Assembly (NCBI GenBank): GCA_002449665.1 | Contig: DJXH01000032.1 | Coordinates: forward strand, 1-40,213 | DNA from: Bacteroidales bacterium UBA7009 | Lineage (GTDB): Bacteria > Bacteroidota > Bacteroidia > Bacteroidales > Paludibacteraceae | Direction of reading: 5' to 3' | DNA: 40,213 bases | Shown here: in pieces, positions 17,747 to 25,667 of the stretch | How the letters are laid out: every line of letters begins with the position of its first letter | How positions within the stretch are numbered: position 1 is the stretch's first letter | Made by a program: the position numbers and the translations under genes | Notes under the pieces: generated by a model | What the model was told of the DNA's origin: nothing | Seen by the model: only the letters and a program-made list of their open reading frames with translations | Databases searched by the model: none

Positions 17747-18780
17747 CTTTCTGCTGTTTGTGTCAGTTTTTTGAAACGTATCATAATAAGGCGTATCAGT
17801 TCTTCGCAATCGTTTATAACGGGATATACGCGTATCGCCGTCAGCTTGCCACTCAAGTCTTCGGGCAAGTCGCAACAGGACAGCCGTGCGAGGTCTTTCT
17901 CGGTTGTTACCACGGCATCTGCCTGCTCCGCTTTTTGCTTTATATATTCAATCTCTTTGGGTGAGAAATTATGGTGGTCGGCAAAACGCAGGTGCTCCAC
18001 TTGTCTGAAATGCTGCCGGATATAGTTTTTGAGGTCGTCCGGCTGTGCTATGCCCGTCAGCAGGAGTATCTTACTCTCCGGGGAGAGTTTTTGCAACTTG
18101 TCGGGCAGCGGTGCATACTGCATAGTGGAGAAGAAAAGATGCTGATATGCAGGCAGATGCATACATATAGTCATATTCCTTCTTTCTATGGGCGACATCT
18201 TCTGCGGGCATTTGGTTACCACTACCACATCAGCCCTCAGTTTTTCCCTCTCGCTGTCTCTCAAAGACCCGAGCGGCAGCATACGGTCGGCATAGAAAGG
18301 ATTGTCGGCGGTGGTAAGCAGCATATTAAAGTCGGCTTTGAGGTGCCTGAACTGAAATGCGTCGTCAAGCAGCACTAATTGCACCTCAGGATGTTTTTTC
18401 TTTATGTATTCGATGGCAGTATGTCGATTGGTGCATACCACTATCACCACGTCTTCGTACTTGATGTGCAGTTGCATACACTCATCGCCTATGTCAGCCG
18501 CAGTAGAGCCTGCAAAGGCTTCCACTAATCCTCTGCTCTTTCGCTTATAACCGCGTGATACGATCGCAAGGCGGAAAGAGGGTCTTAATTGCTCTATAAG
18601 CCACTCTATATGAGGAGTTTTGCCGGTGCCACCAACAGCGAGATTACCAACGCAGAGCGTAGGCAGGACAGCGGGATGTGAACGCAGTATGTGCGCATCA
18701 TACATCACGTTTCGCAGCCATATAACGAAAGTATAGAGCCACGAAAGCGGGTAACGCCATATTTTAGATAACTTATTCAA
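17743..18780 (-). CDS. lpxK: Tetraacyldisaccharide 4'-kinase
   Basis: A 345-residue inner-membrane-associated kinase that adds the 4'-phosphate to lipid A disaccharide. An N-terminal amphipathic/hydrophobic helix (YPLSWLYTFVIWLRN) precedes the P-loop VGNLAVGGTGKTP (44-56). Further on come IVSRGYKRKSRG and LLDDAFQFRHL, both LpxK landmarks. The start is a TTG at 18780-18778, which overlaps the sppA stop. The first in-frame ATG would remove 25 residues including the membrane helix, so I keep the TTG. It is coupled to msbA by an ATGA overlap. Confidence 0.95.
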   Translation of the reverse strand: MNKLSKIWRYPLSWLYTFVIWLRNVMYDAHILRSHPAVLPTLCVGNLAVGGTGKTPHIEWLIEQLRPSFRLAIVSRGYKRKSRGLVEAFAGSTAADIGDECMQLHIKYEDVVIVVCTNRHTAIEYIKKKHPEVQLVLLDDAFQFRHLKADFNMLLTTADNPFYADRMLPLGSLRDSEREKLRADVVVVTKCPQKMSPIERRNMTICMHLPAYQHLFFSTMQYAPLPDKLQKLSPESKILLLTGIAQPDDLKNYIRQHFRQVEHLRFADHHNFSPKEIEYIKQKAEQADAVVTTEKDLARLSCCDLPEDLSGKLTAIRVYPVINDCEELIRLIMIRFKKLTQTAER

Positions 18781-20533
18781 TTACAGGTGCATTAAACAAG
18801 GTCATCACACGCGGTTGCTCACAGAGGCGGCGCATCTTTGCAACGAGTTTCTCTTCTGGAGTCGTATTTTCAAGTTGCTCCAAGAGTTCGGTCAGGAAAT
18901 CCTTTTTCTCGGGATAATAGACAACCTCATAGTCAGTGAGTTCCGCCATATCCACGGCTTTAAGCAGAGCCTCGTCTATGCCGCCGAGTTCGTCCACCAA
19001 ACCTATTTCAAGAGCTGTTTTTCCTGTCCATACACGTCCTTCAGCTATGGCTTTTATCTCGTCTTGTGTTTTGCCGCGACCTTCAGCGCAACGCGAGGTA
19101 AAGAGGTCATATCCGCGCTCCACCATCTTTTGCATCATTCCTCTCTGCTCCTCGTTCATACCGCGATAGACAATATCGTAAGAGAGACCTGAATGACGGT
19201 GGGTGGAGATACCGTCAATGTCAAGTCCGACATTTTTCAGCAGTTTGCCGTAGGACGGAATAAGTCCGAAGATACCGATAGAGCCGGTGATGGTATTAGG
19301 CTCGGCGTAGATATAGTCGGCACCGCAGGAGATATAATATCCGCCGGAAGCAGCATAGTCGCCCATAGATACGACCACTTTCTTGCCGGACTCTTTGACT
19401 ATTTGAACGGCGTGCCATATCTGTTCGCTGGCAAAAGCACTGCCACCCGGGCTGTTCACTCTGAAGACCAAAGCCTTGACATCATCGTCTTTGCTAATAT
19501 CCTTGAGTTCTTTCACCATTTTTTTGCCTATTATACCGTCTTTGCCTTCGTCGTTAATCTCGCCTTCGGCATAGAGGATCGCCACTTTGTCTTTGGCTTT
19601 ATGCTCTGTGCGTTTGACAGTTGCAAGTTCGGAAGTGGTAATGGTATTAAGGTCGTCTATGCCGGTGAGTGTTTCCAAGAGTGTATCAAGTCGGTCGGCA
19701 TATACGAGAGTGTCCACGAGGTTCATTTTCAGATAATCGCCTGCATCACACAGCCCTATATAGAGGTCGGCATAGTTGTTAAGTTGCTCTACGGTAAGAC
19801 CTCTGCTTTGCGCCACACCTTCGGACATTACTTTCCATATATCGTTTATATAAAGGCGTGTCTGCTCCTTGTCTGCCTCTGACATAGAGGTGAGGATAAA
19901 CGGCTCGACAGCGGACTTGAATGTCCCCACTTTTATCACCTGCATATCCACTCCTATCTTGTCAAGCAGGCGTTTGTAGTACATCTTCTGTGCAGACAAT
20001 CCCTTCCAGTCAATCTCGCCTATGGGGTTAAGCATAAGTCGGTCGGCAACGGAGGCAATATAATAGTTGGTCTGCGTATAAGTGTCGGCATAGGCATAGA
20101 CGGCTTTGCCGGACGACTTAAAGTCCAAGAGAGCATCCCTGAGAGCCTTGGCGGAAGCCTGGCCTATTTGAAAATTGCCGCCACGGAGCAGAATGGCTTT
20201 CACGCGCTTGTCTTCCTTGGCAAAGGTGATATTGCGTTTGAGAACATCAAGACCTACCTCCTGCGGCTGTGAGTAGTAAGGCATCTCGCCGAACAGTCCG
20301 GCAAAGGGGTCGTCCTCACTGCCCTGCTCCACCACCTCACCTTCCATCTTCAGCACATAGACGGTGTTGTCTTCAAGCGTTGCATTTGACGAGCCGAGCG
20401 AACCCAACATCAGACCAAAAAGGAACGACAAGCCTACATAGGCTACTAAACAAATGATGATTGTCCACAGACAACCACGATTACGACGAGGTTTATTCTC
20501 GCCGCTGACACCATTAGAAGTTTTTCTAAACAT
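18773..20533 (-). CDS. sppA: Signal peptide peptidase SppA, long (67K) type
   Basis: A 586-residue membrane-anchored serine protease that degrades cleaved signal peptides in the periplasm. It has one N-terminal transmembrane segment (about 22-46) after a basic cytoplasmic tail. Two tandem protease-like domains follow. The catalytic lysine is in GTFKSAVEPF in the first half, and the catalytic serine in GDYAASGGYYI in the second, as in E. coli SppA. VNSPGGSAFASEQIW is the typical oxyanion region. Its ATG overlaps the stop of the upstream permease gene by 8 bp. Confidence 0.95.
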   Translation of the reverse strand: MFRKTSNGVSGENKPRRNRGCLWTIIICLVAYVGLSFLFGLMLGSLGSSNATLEDNTVYVLKMEGEVVEQGSEDDPFAGLFGEMPYYSQPQEVGLDVLKRNITFAKEDKRVKAILLRGGNFQIGQASAKALRDALLDFKSSGKAVYAYADTYTQTNYYIASVADRLMLNPIGEIDWKGLSAQKMYYKRLLDKIGVDMQVIKVGTFKSAVEPFILTSMSEADKEQTRLYINDIWKVMSEGVAQSRGLTVEQLNNYADLYIGLCDAGDYLKMNLVDTLVYADRLDTLLETLTGIDDLNTITTSELATVKRTEHKAKDKVAILYAEGEINDEGKDGIIGKKMVKELKDISKDDDVKALVFRVNSPGGSAFASEQIWHAVQIVKESGKKVVVSMGDYAASGGYYISCGADYIYAEPNTITGSIGIFGLIPSYGKLLKNVGLDIDGISTHRHSGLSYDIVYRGMNEEQRGMMQKMVERGYDLFTSRCAEGRGKTQDEIKAIAEGRVWTGKTALEIGLVDELGGIDEALLKAVDMAELTDYEVVYYPEKKDFLTELLEQLENTTPEEKLVAKMRRLCEQPRVMTLFNAPVIE

Positions 20534-21989
20534 TTTTATGCAGTTTTATTTTTTTTGCTATAAAGGTTTTCAATCTTTCAGCCTCTCTTACCCACACTTC
20601 GGTATTAAACAGTCCCGAGTCGGTAGCGGCCTTGTAGGTAAGGAATATACCTATTGGCAAAAGCACAAAGGAACTGAGCCACATACCCTGCCAAACGGGC
20701 CAGAGAGCCTCACGCGCCATCTTATATCCGGCATTGTCAATTATATAATATATAATAAAGAGTATGACTGATATTACGATAGGTGCACCTAATCCGCCTT
20801 TGCGGATGATGGCACCGAGCGGTGCACCGATGAAAAAGAATATCAGACATGCAAAAGCAAGCGTAAACTTGCGGTGCAACTCTATAAGATGTTTACGTAT
20901 GTAACGCTGATGGTCGTCAAGCATAATAGAGTTGTAGTCAATCATATCCTTATATCTCTTTGCCTCTTTGAGCGCGTAGTCCAAAGAATGTTGTTTCTCC
21001 GACAGACTAAAGTGCTCAAACAGCGTATCGGGGTTAAGTTCTTCACGGCGATTGTCATAGGTCAGCACGGCTCCTTTTTTTGTTTCCCTGCCGAAATACC
21101 GTTCTCTGACAAGTTCATCTCCCTGCTCGCGACTGCGCACTCGGGCAAGGTGTTGCATAGAGTCTATCGAATGAACCAACTCACCGGCGTTCTTGCTCAC
21201 GTGCTGGTCTTGCAATGCACTTTCGTCTATGCGGACAAACTCGGTGTTAAAGTCTATCAGCACTCTTTTCCGCGCGAACGACTCGCGGCGATACGGCACA
21301 TTGCGCTGATTGAAATTCTGCTGCTCTTTGCGGTTTAGGTTCTCAAACGACTCGCCGCTATACAGGTCAAGCAGCAGATACTTTTGGTCATCCGTAAAGA
21401 ACACTCTTGCCGAATCAGCCACCGTAACCGAAGCATCCTGAAAGCCCGACGAGTAGTCATATATCATCACATCCGTCAGCAGACCGGTGCGGGTGTTTTT
21501 GTGTTTTACGTATATGTTATATCCGTCTATACCCGAATAAAACTCTCCCTGCGGTATGTCAAGTTCCGGCGACTTCTGTCTGAGAGAGAAAACCAAGGTC
21601 CAAAACTTTATCTGCGACTTGGGCAAGACATAGTTGGAAAACAGGAAAGCCCCCGCACTGAGCATCGTCACAAACACCATCAGCGGCGCCATTATGCGGA
21701 ACAGGCTCACTCCTGCTGCTTTCATCGCCGTAAGTTCAAATTTCTCGCCGAGGTTGCCGAAAGTCATCAGCGAAGCCAATAAAATGGCAAGCGGCAAAGC
21801 CATCGGTACCACTCCGAGCAGGGCATAAAAGAAAAACTCGAGCATCACCGACAGCCCCACTCCTTTGCCTACTATATCATTGATGCGCATCCACAGGAGT
21901 TGCATCAGCAGTATAAAGCAGCAAATGGCAAAAGTCATAAAGAACAACCCGAGGAAGTTCTTAAGCATATATCGGTCAAGCCTCTTCAT
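20526..21989 (-). CDS. LptF/LptG (YjgP/YjgQ) family LPS export permease
   Basis: A 487-residue permease, longer than the E. coli proteins (about 360) but usual for Bacteroidetes. The N-terminus MKRLDRYMLKNFLGLF is typical, three membrane segments come before residue 125, and LTAMKAAGVSLFRIM is the conserved coupling-helix motif. A periplasmic beta-jellyroll region of about 250 residues follows, then three C-terminal membrane segments starting near FFFIGAPLGAIIRKGG. It works with LptB and C to lift LPS from the inner membrane. I cannot tell LptF from LptG by eye. It sits 9 bp after cdd. Confidence 0.92.
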   Translation of the reverse strand: MKRLDRYMLKNFLGLFFMTFAICCFILLMQLLWMRINDIVGKGVGLSVMLEFFFYALLGVVPMALPLAILLASLMTFGNLGEKFELTAMKAAGVSLFRIMAPLMVFVTMLSAGAFLFSNYVLPKSQIKFWTLVFSLRQKSPELDIPQGEFYSGIDGYNIYVKHKNTRTGLLTDVMIYDYSSGFQDASVTVADSARVFFTDDQKYLLLDLYSGESFENLNRKEQQNFNQRNVPYRRESFARKRVLIDFNTEFVRIDESALQDQHVSKNAGELVHSIDSMQHLARVRSREQGDELVRERYFGRETKKGAVLTYDNRREELNPDTLFEHFSLSEKQHSLDYALKEAKRYKDMIDYNSIMLDDHQRYIRKHLIELHRKFTLAFACLIFFFIGAPLGAIIRKGGLGAPIVISVILFIIYYIIDNAGYKMAREALWPVWQGMWLSSFVLLPIGIFLTYKAATDSGLFNTEVWVREAERLKTFIAKKIKLHKNV

Positions 21990-21998
21990 ATAGTACGG

Positions 21999-22478
21999 CT
22001 ACGCCAAATCCTCCGCAAAAAATCCATACGGCAGGAGGTCTGAAGCGCGGTCAAACACATAGACCTCATTCTCGCCGTAGAGCATCACCTCAATAGGCAC
22101 GCCAAAGCGGTGCTCCGTTTCTATCATCACCTGACGGCAACCGCCGCAAGGACTGCCCGGCTGCAAGGTGAACCCCGAGGGCTTGCGGCACGCTATCGCC
22201 AAAGCCACGACGGGCGTATCGGGATAGTTGGCATTGGCAGCAAAAAGAGTGGTACGCTCGGCACACAAACCACTCGGATAAGCGGCGTTCTCCTGATTGG
22301 AGCCTCTGACCACCGTACCGTCCTGCAGCAAAGCCGCTGCGCCTACGCTGAAACGCGAATAGGGGCAATAAGCCTGCTGTGTCATCTGTTTAGCCGCCTC
22401 CAACAGGCTGCGCTGACCGTCGTTTAACTCGTCCCAACGGAAGACGTGTACCGTAGTTGAAATTATCTTGTCTTTCAT
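21999..22478 (-). CDS. cdd: Cytidine deaminase
   Basis: A 159-residue zinc enzyme that deaminates cytidine or deoxycytidine to uridine in pyrimidine salvage. CAERT gives zinc ligand C72 and the proton-shuttling E74. PCGGC gives ligands C111 and C114. YSRFSVGAAAL is the substrate-binding strand. The length fits the homotetrameric class. It is the first gene of the long minus-strand cluster and has a clear promoter 43 bp upstream. Its place at the head of an LPS export operon is odd, but the spacing indicates co-transcription. Confidence 0.95.
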   Translation of the reverse strand: MKDKIISTTVHVFRWDELNDGQRSLLEAAKQMTQQAYCPYSRFSVGAAALLQDGTVVRGSNQENAAYPSGLCAERTTLFAANANYPDTPVVALAIACRKPSGFTLQPGSPCGGCRQVMIETEHRFGVPIEVMLYGENEVYVFDRASDLLPYGFFAEDLA

Positions 22479-22520
22479 ATTTTAGAGCAAATGCTTTCTG
22501 CAACATACACATAGAACGCG

Positions 22521-22551
22521 CAAAGGTACAAAATATCTTTTGTTTGTGCAA
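22521..22551 (-). promoter_or_regulatory. Promoter of the cdd-led 14-gene cluster
   Basis: On the minus strand TTG (22551-22549) and TACCTTTG (22528-22521) are 20 bp apart. It is the only strong promoter I see for genes from cdd to 5824, a possible 16.6 kb transcript. Weaker internal promoters may exist. Confidence 0.85.
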
Positions 22552-22629
22552 AATTTATGCATTTTTTGACATTTCATTGCACGCAGGGACAATCATAGCG
22601 TAAAATAATCTGAAAAAATGTAAAGAAAT

Positions 22630-22660
22630 TTGCACAGTTATATTTTTTGCCGTACCTTTG
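22630..22660 (+). promoter_or_regulatory. Promoter of rplU-rpmA
   Basis: TTG at 22630-22632 and TACCTTTG at 22653-22660 have a 20-bp spacer. It diverges from the cdd promoter, with 78 bp between the two -33 boxes. Confidence 0.87.
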
Positions 22661-22666
22661 CAGCGA

Positions 22667-22814
22667 TTTTGTGCATTTAGGCTCGAAAAAGTAGCCCTTG
22701 GCAACGTATGAGAAACACGTTTTCAGCGATTTACGGTATGTAAGTTTGTGTTTTAGCAGCGTAAAAGTCCAAGACAAGCCGCCTGAGCACTATAACTTAA
22801 ATAAAAGCGAAAAA
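22667..22814 (+). promoter_or_regulatory. Long rplU 5' leader, possible L21 autoregulatory leader
   Basis: The expected transcription start near 22667 leaves about 148 nt before the rplU ATG, far more than the 20-25 nt leaders of pheT and the ATPase gene. It holds a repeated CAGCGATTT (22661 and 22724), the first copy at its very edge. An open frame begins at 22698 in frame with rplU, but the upstream part does not look like L21. Ribosomal protein operons often carry such leaders for feedback control; I did not fold it. Confidence 0.4.
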
Positions 22815-23135
22815 ATGTACGCTATTGTAGAGATGCAGGGCCAGCAATTCAAAGTAGAGGCCGGCAAGAAATTGTTTATCCACCGTATGGCAACCACCGA
22901 AAAGGGTGCAACGGTAGAGTTTGACAAAGTGTTGTTTGTAGATAACAACGGTCAGTTTATGGTAGGCGCACCTACTGTTGCAGGTGCGAAAGTTGTTTGC
23001 GAAGTGCTTGATAACGAGTGCCGTGGTGAGAAAATTTTGGTTTTCCACAAGAAACGTCGCAAAGGTTATAAAAAACTCAACGGTCATCGTCAGGATTTGA
23101 CCAACGTAGTGGTAAAAGAAATCGTGCTGGCTTAA
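22815..23135 (+). CDS. rplU: 50S ribosomal protein L21
   Basis: A 106-residue large-subunit protein. It begins MYAIVEMQGQQFKVEAGKK and ends with the conserved FHKKRRKGYKKLNGHRQ block that contacts 23S rRNA. A longer in-frame reading from 22698 exists, but ATG 22815 gives the normal N-terminus and length, and the A-rich AAAAGCGAAAAA before it suits Bacteroidetes initiation. It pairs with rpmA 39 bp downstream, as in most bacteria. Confidence 0.97.
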   Translation: MYAIVEMQGQQFKVEAGKKLFIHRMATTEKGATVEFDKVLFVDNNGQFMVGAPTVAGAKVVCEVLDNECRGEKILVFHKKRRKGYKKLNGHRQDLTNVVVKEIVLA

Positions 23136-23174
23136 GTCGGCATAAATGTTTAACCGAAATTCACGTAATCAATT

Positions 23175-23438
23175 ATGGCACATAAGAAAGGTGTCGGTAG
23201 TTCTAAGAACGGCCGCGAATCAGAAAGCAAACGTCTTGGCGTAAAAATATGGGGCGGACAATTTGCCAAAGCAGGTAATATCATCGTTCGTCAACGTGGT
23301 ACAGTACACAACCCGGGTGAGAATATGGGTATCGGCAGCGACCATACTCTGTATGCTCTCAGGGACGGTATAGTTACCTTCACACGCAAGCGCAACAACA
23401 AGTCTTTCGTTTCCATACAGCCCCTCACAGAGGCGTAA
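23175..23438 (+). CDS. rpmA: 50S ribosomal protein L27
   Basis: An 87-residue protein starting MAHKKGVGSSKNGRESESK, with the N-terminal tail that reaches the peptidyl-transferase centre. It has no Firmicutes-type N-terminal extension. IIVRQRGT and NPGENMGIGSDHTL are diagnostic. It is followed by a strong hairpin at 23467. Confidence 0.97.
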   Translation: MAHKKGVGSSKNGRESESKRLGVKIWGGQFAKAGNIIVRQRGTVHNPGENMGIGSDHTLYALRDGIVTFTRKRNNKSFVSIQPLTEA

Positions 23439-23466
23439 ACGGTAAAGAAAGACAACCACCGTCATA

Positions 23467-23500
23467 TCTCCTGCTTTTTGCGCCTGCAGCAAGCAGGAGA
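23467..23500 (+). terminator. Hairpin after rpmA, terminator or attenuator
   Basis: TCTCCTGCTT (23467-23476) pairs perfectly with AAGCAGGAGA (23491-23500) around a 14-nt loop. It is followed by TTGTTTAT, a poor U-tract. I see no separate promoter for serS 62 bp downstream, so partial read-through is likely. Confidence 0.65.
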
Positions 23501-23561
23501 TTGTTTATATAAGACTCTACAAATGAATTATCAGTAAAGCAGATAATAAAACAAAACAAAT

Positions 23562-24923
23562 ATGCTAACACTCAAGCAAATCACCGATGACAAGCAAGCC
23601 GTCATTGCCGGCTTGGAGAAGAAACATTTTGCGGGTGCTACCGAAGCGATAGAGGCAGTGCTTCAGTATTCCGAAGAAAGAAAAGCCGCACAACAGAAAA
23701 AAGATGCCGCTTCAGCCGAGATGAACAAGATAGCCAAGTCCATCGGACAGTTGATGGCACAAGGCAAAAAAGACGAAGCCGAAGAAGCCAAGAAACACAC
23801 AGGCACACTCAAACAAGACATCGCCACATACGAAAAAGAGATGGCAGAAGCAGAGAAAAAGCAAACAGACACTCTGCTCACCATACCTAATGTCCCCTAC
23901 TCTGTTGTCCCCGAAGGCAAGACTGCCGAAGATAACCGCGCCGTCAAAACAGGCGGTTTTGCTTTGCCTGAGGATGCACAAGCGAAGATGAACGGGTTTG
24001 ACTGCGAAGGTATTGCTCTTGGCGGTTGGGACGAAAAATGGAACCCGCAGCCGGCAGAAGCACGCCTTCCCCACTGGGACTTGGCAAAGCAGTATAACCT
24101 CATCGACTTCGACCTCGGAGTAAAGATCAGCGGTGCCGGTTTCCCGGTCTATGTCGGTCAAGGTGCAAGGCTCCAGCGCGCACTCATCAACTTCTTCCTT
24201 GCCGAGGCAGCCAAAGCCGGATATACGGAAATAATGCCGCCTACCGTTGTCAATCAAGACAGCGGCTACGGTACAGGTCAACTGCCTGACAAAGAGGGAC
24301 AGATGTACCACTGCAACACGGACGACCTCTATCTTATACCCACAGCCGAAGTGCCGGTAACCAACATATACAGGGATGTTATTATAGAAGAAAGCAAACT
24401 GCCCGTTAAGATGTGCGCCTACACCCAGTGTTTCCGCCGCGAGGCAGGCAGTTACGGCAAGGATGTACGCGGACTGAACCGCCTGCACGAGTTCTCCAAG
24501 ATAGAGATAGTGCGCATAGACACTCCCGAACACTCTGATGCTTCCCACCGCGAGATGCTCTCTCACGTGGAAGGACTGCTGCAAAAGCTCGAACTGCCAT
24601 ATCGCATACTCCGTCTCTGCGGCGGAGATATGAGTTTTACCGCAGCACTATGCTATGATTTTGAGGTTTATTCGGAAGCGCAAAAACGCTGGCTTGAAGT
24701 GTCCAGCACAAGCAATTTCGATACCTATCAAGCCAACCGCCTGCACTGCCGTTACCGCCGTCAGGAAGATAAGAAAACGGCTCTGTGCCATACTCTCAAT
24801 GGTAGCGCACTCGCACTGCCCCGCATAGTGGCAGCACTATTGGAAAACAATCAGACCGAATCAGGCATACGTATTCCAAAAGCACTGCAACCCTACTTCG
24901 GCAGCGAGATGATAGTAAAGTAA
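23562..24923 (+). CDS. serS: Serine--tRNA ligase
   Basis: A 453-residue class II synthetase that charges tRNA-Ser. The N-terminal arm (about 1-110) is a long charged coiled coil, which binds the long variable arm of tRNA-Ser. Class II motif 2 is FRREAGSYGKDVRGLNRLHE and motif 3 is NGSALALPRIVAALLEN. TAEVPVTN and the FDTYQANR block are typical of the active site. Length is a little above E. coli SerRS (430). It is convergent with the DUF2520 gene, with only 7 bp between the stops and no visible terminator. Confidence 0.97.
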   Translation: MLTLKQITDDKQAVIAGLEKKHFAGATEAIEAVLQYSEERKAAQQKKDAASAEMNKIAKSIGQLMAQGKKDEAEEAKKHTGTLKQDIATYEKEMAEAEKKQTDTLLTIPNVPYSVVPEGKTAEDNRAVKTGGFALPEDAQAKMNGFDCEGIALGGWDEKWNPQPAEARLPHWDLAKQYNLIDFDLGVKISGAGFPVYVGQGARLQRALINFFLAEAAKAGYTEIMPPTVVNQDSGYGTGQLPDKEGQMYHCNTDDLYLIPTAEVPVTNIYRDVIIEESKLPVKMCAYTQCFRREAGSYGKDVRGLNRLHEFSKIEIVRIDTPEHSDASHREMLSHVEGLLQKLELPYRILRLCGGDMSFTAALCYDFEVYSEAQKRWLEVSSTSNFDTYQANRLHCRYRRQEDKKTALCHTLNGSALALPRIVAALLENNQTESGIRIPKALQPYFGSEMIVK

Positions 24924-24930
24924 AACAATA

Positions 24931-25659
24931 TCAGAGATATTTGTTTTTAATACATTCAGTAAGCAACGAATATATCTGACGTTGCTGTTCAGTATCAAGT
25001 TTAGACAGGTGCTGCTTTATGACATTTTCATCGTGTCGGCGGGCAGGACCTGTCTGCGCATCATAAGGTGTAAGGTTATGCACCTTGTTGGCAGTCTCGT
25101 CAATAAGCGGCAGAAGCGCGGAAAAAGGAATATGAGTATTCTTGATAATATCCGCTGCAACAGAGTACATCAGGTTGGTAAAATTGGAGGCAAAGACACC
25201 TGCGATATGCAGTCGTTGCCGCTCGGCGGCAGTGGTTTCATAGACGTGCCCGGAGAGCGTTAGAGCCACGGCATAGACGGCAGAGATGTCGTCTATGCCT
25301 TTTGCCTCGATGAAAACAGGCACTTTGGAGAAATCGGTCAGCCGTTCTTTAGAGAAGGTCTGGAAAGGATAGAGTATGCCGCAATGCAGTTTATCGGGGC
25401 AGTCAGTGCCGCTGTCAAAGACAGAAAGCGGCATAGTGCCTGACGTATGAAGGTGCAGAGCGCGCAGCTGAACGTGCACTTTGCTTACAACCTCTTGCAG
25501 TGCTTCATCTCTGACGGCATAGATATAGACATCGTAGTTGTCAGGGAGCAAGTCCAATCCGCTTCGCGAGGAGAACATCTCGGTTGAGATATTCTTCTCG
25601 CGCAGGGTATGGAAAATGTTAGTGGCGACATTGCCGCGCCCGATAATGGCGATTTTCAT
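24931..25659 (-). CDS. Rossmann-like and DUF2520 domain protein
   Basis: A 242-residue protein with an N-terminal nucleotide-binding motif, MKIAIIGRGNVATNIFHTL. The middle has HTSGTMPLSVF and GILYPFQTFSKE. The C-terminal helical DUF2520 part contains HIAGVFASNFTNLMY. The family resembles F420/NADP-dependent and pyrroline-5-carboxylate-type reductases in layout, but its substrate is unknown. It is the last gene of the minus-strand operon, 8 bp after the methyltransferase gene, whose insertion probably separated it from the M20 peptidase gene. Confidence 0.88.
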   Translation of the reverse strand: MKIAIIGRGNVATNIFHTLREKNISTEMFSSRSGLDLLPDNYDVYIYAVRDEALQEVVSKVHVQLRALHLHTSGTMPLSVFDSGTDCPDKLHCGILYPFQTFSKERLTDFSKVPVFIEAKGIDDISAVYAVALTLSGHVYETTAAERQRLHIAGVFASNFTNLMYSVAADIIKNTHIPFSALLPLIDETANKVHNLTPYDAQTGPARRHDENVIKQHLSKLDTEQQRQIYSLLTECIKNKYL

Positions 25660-25667
25660 AAATTTAT

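Noticed and set aside
19193..19882. 229-codon plus-strand open frame
   Set aside because: Shadow of sppA on the opposite strand; codon bias of the real gene leaves the antisense frame open.
22698..22814. N-terminal extension of L21
   Set aside because: The extra 39 residues do not look like L21, while MYAIVEMQGQQFK at 22815 is the standard start.
23712..24584. 290-codon minus-strand open frame
   Set aside because: Antisense to serS, whose class II motifs are intact; no promoter or family features.
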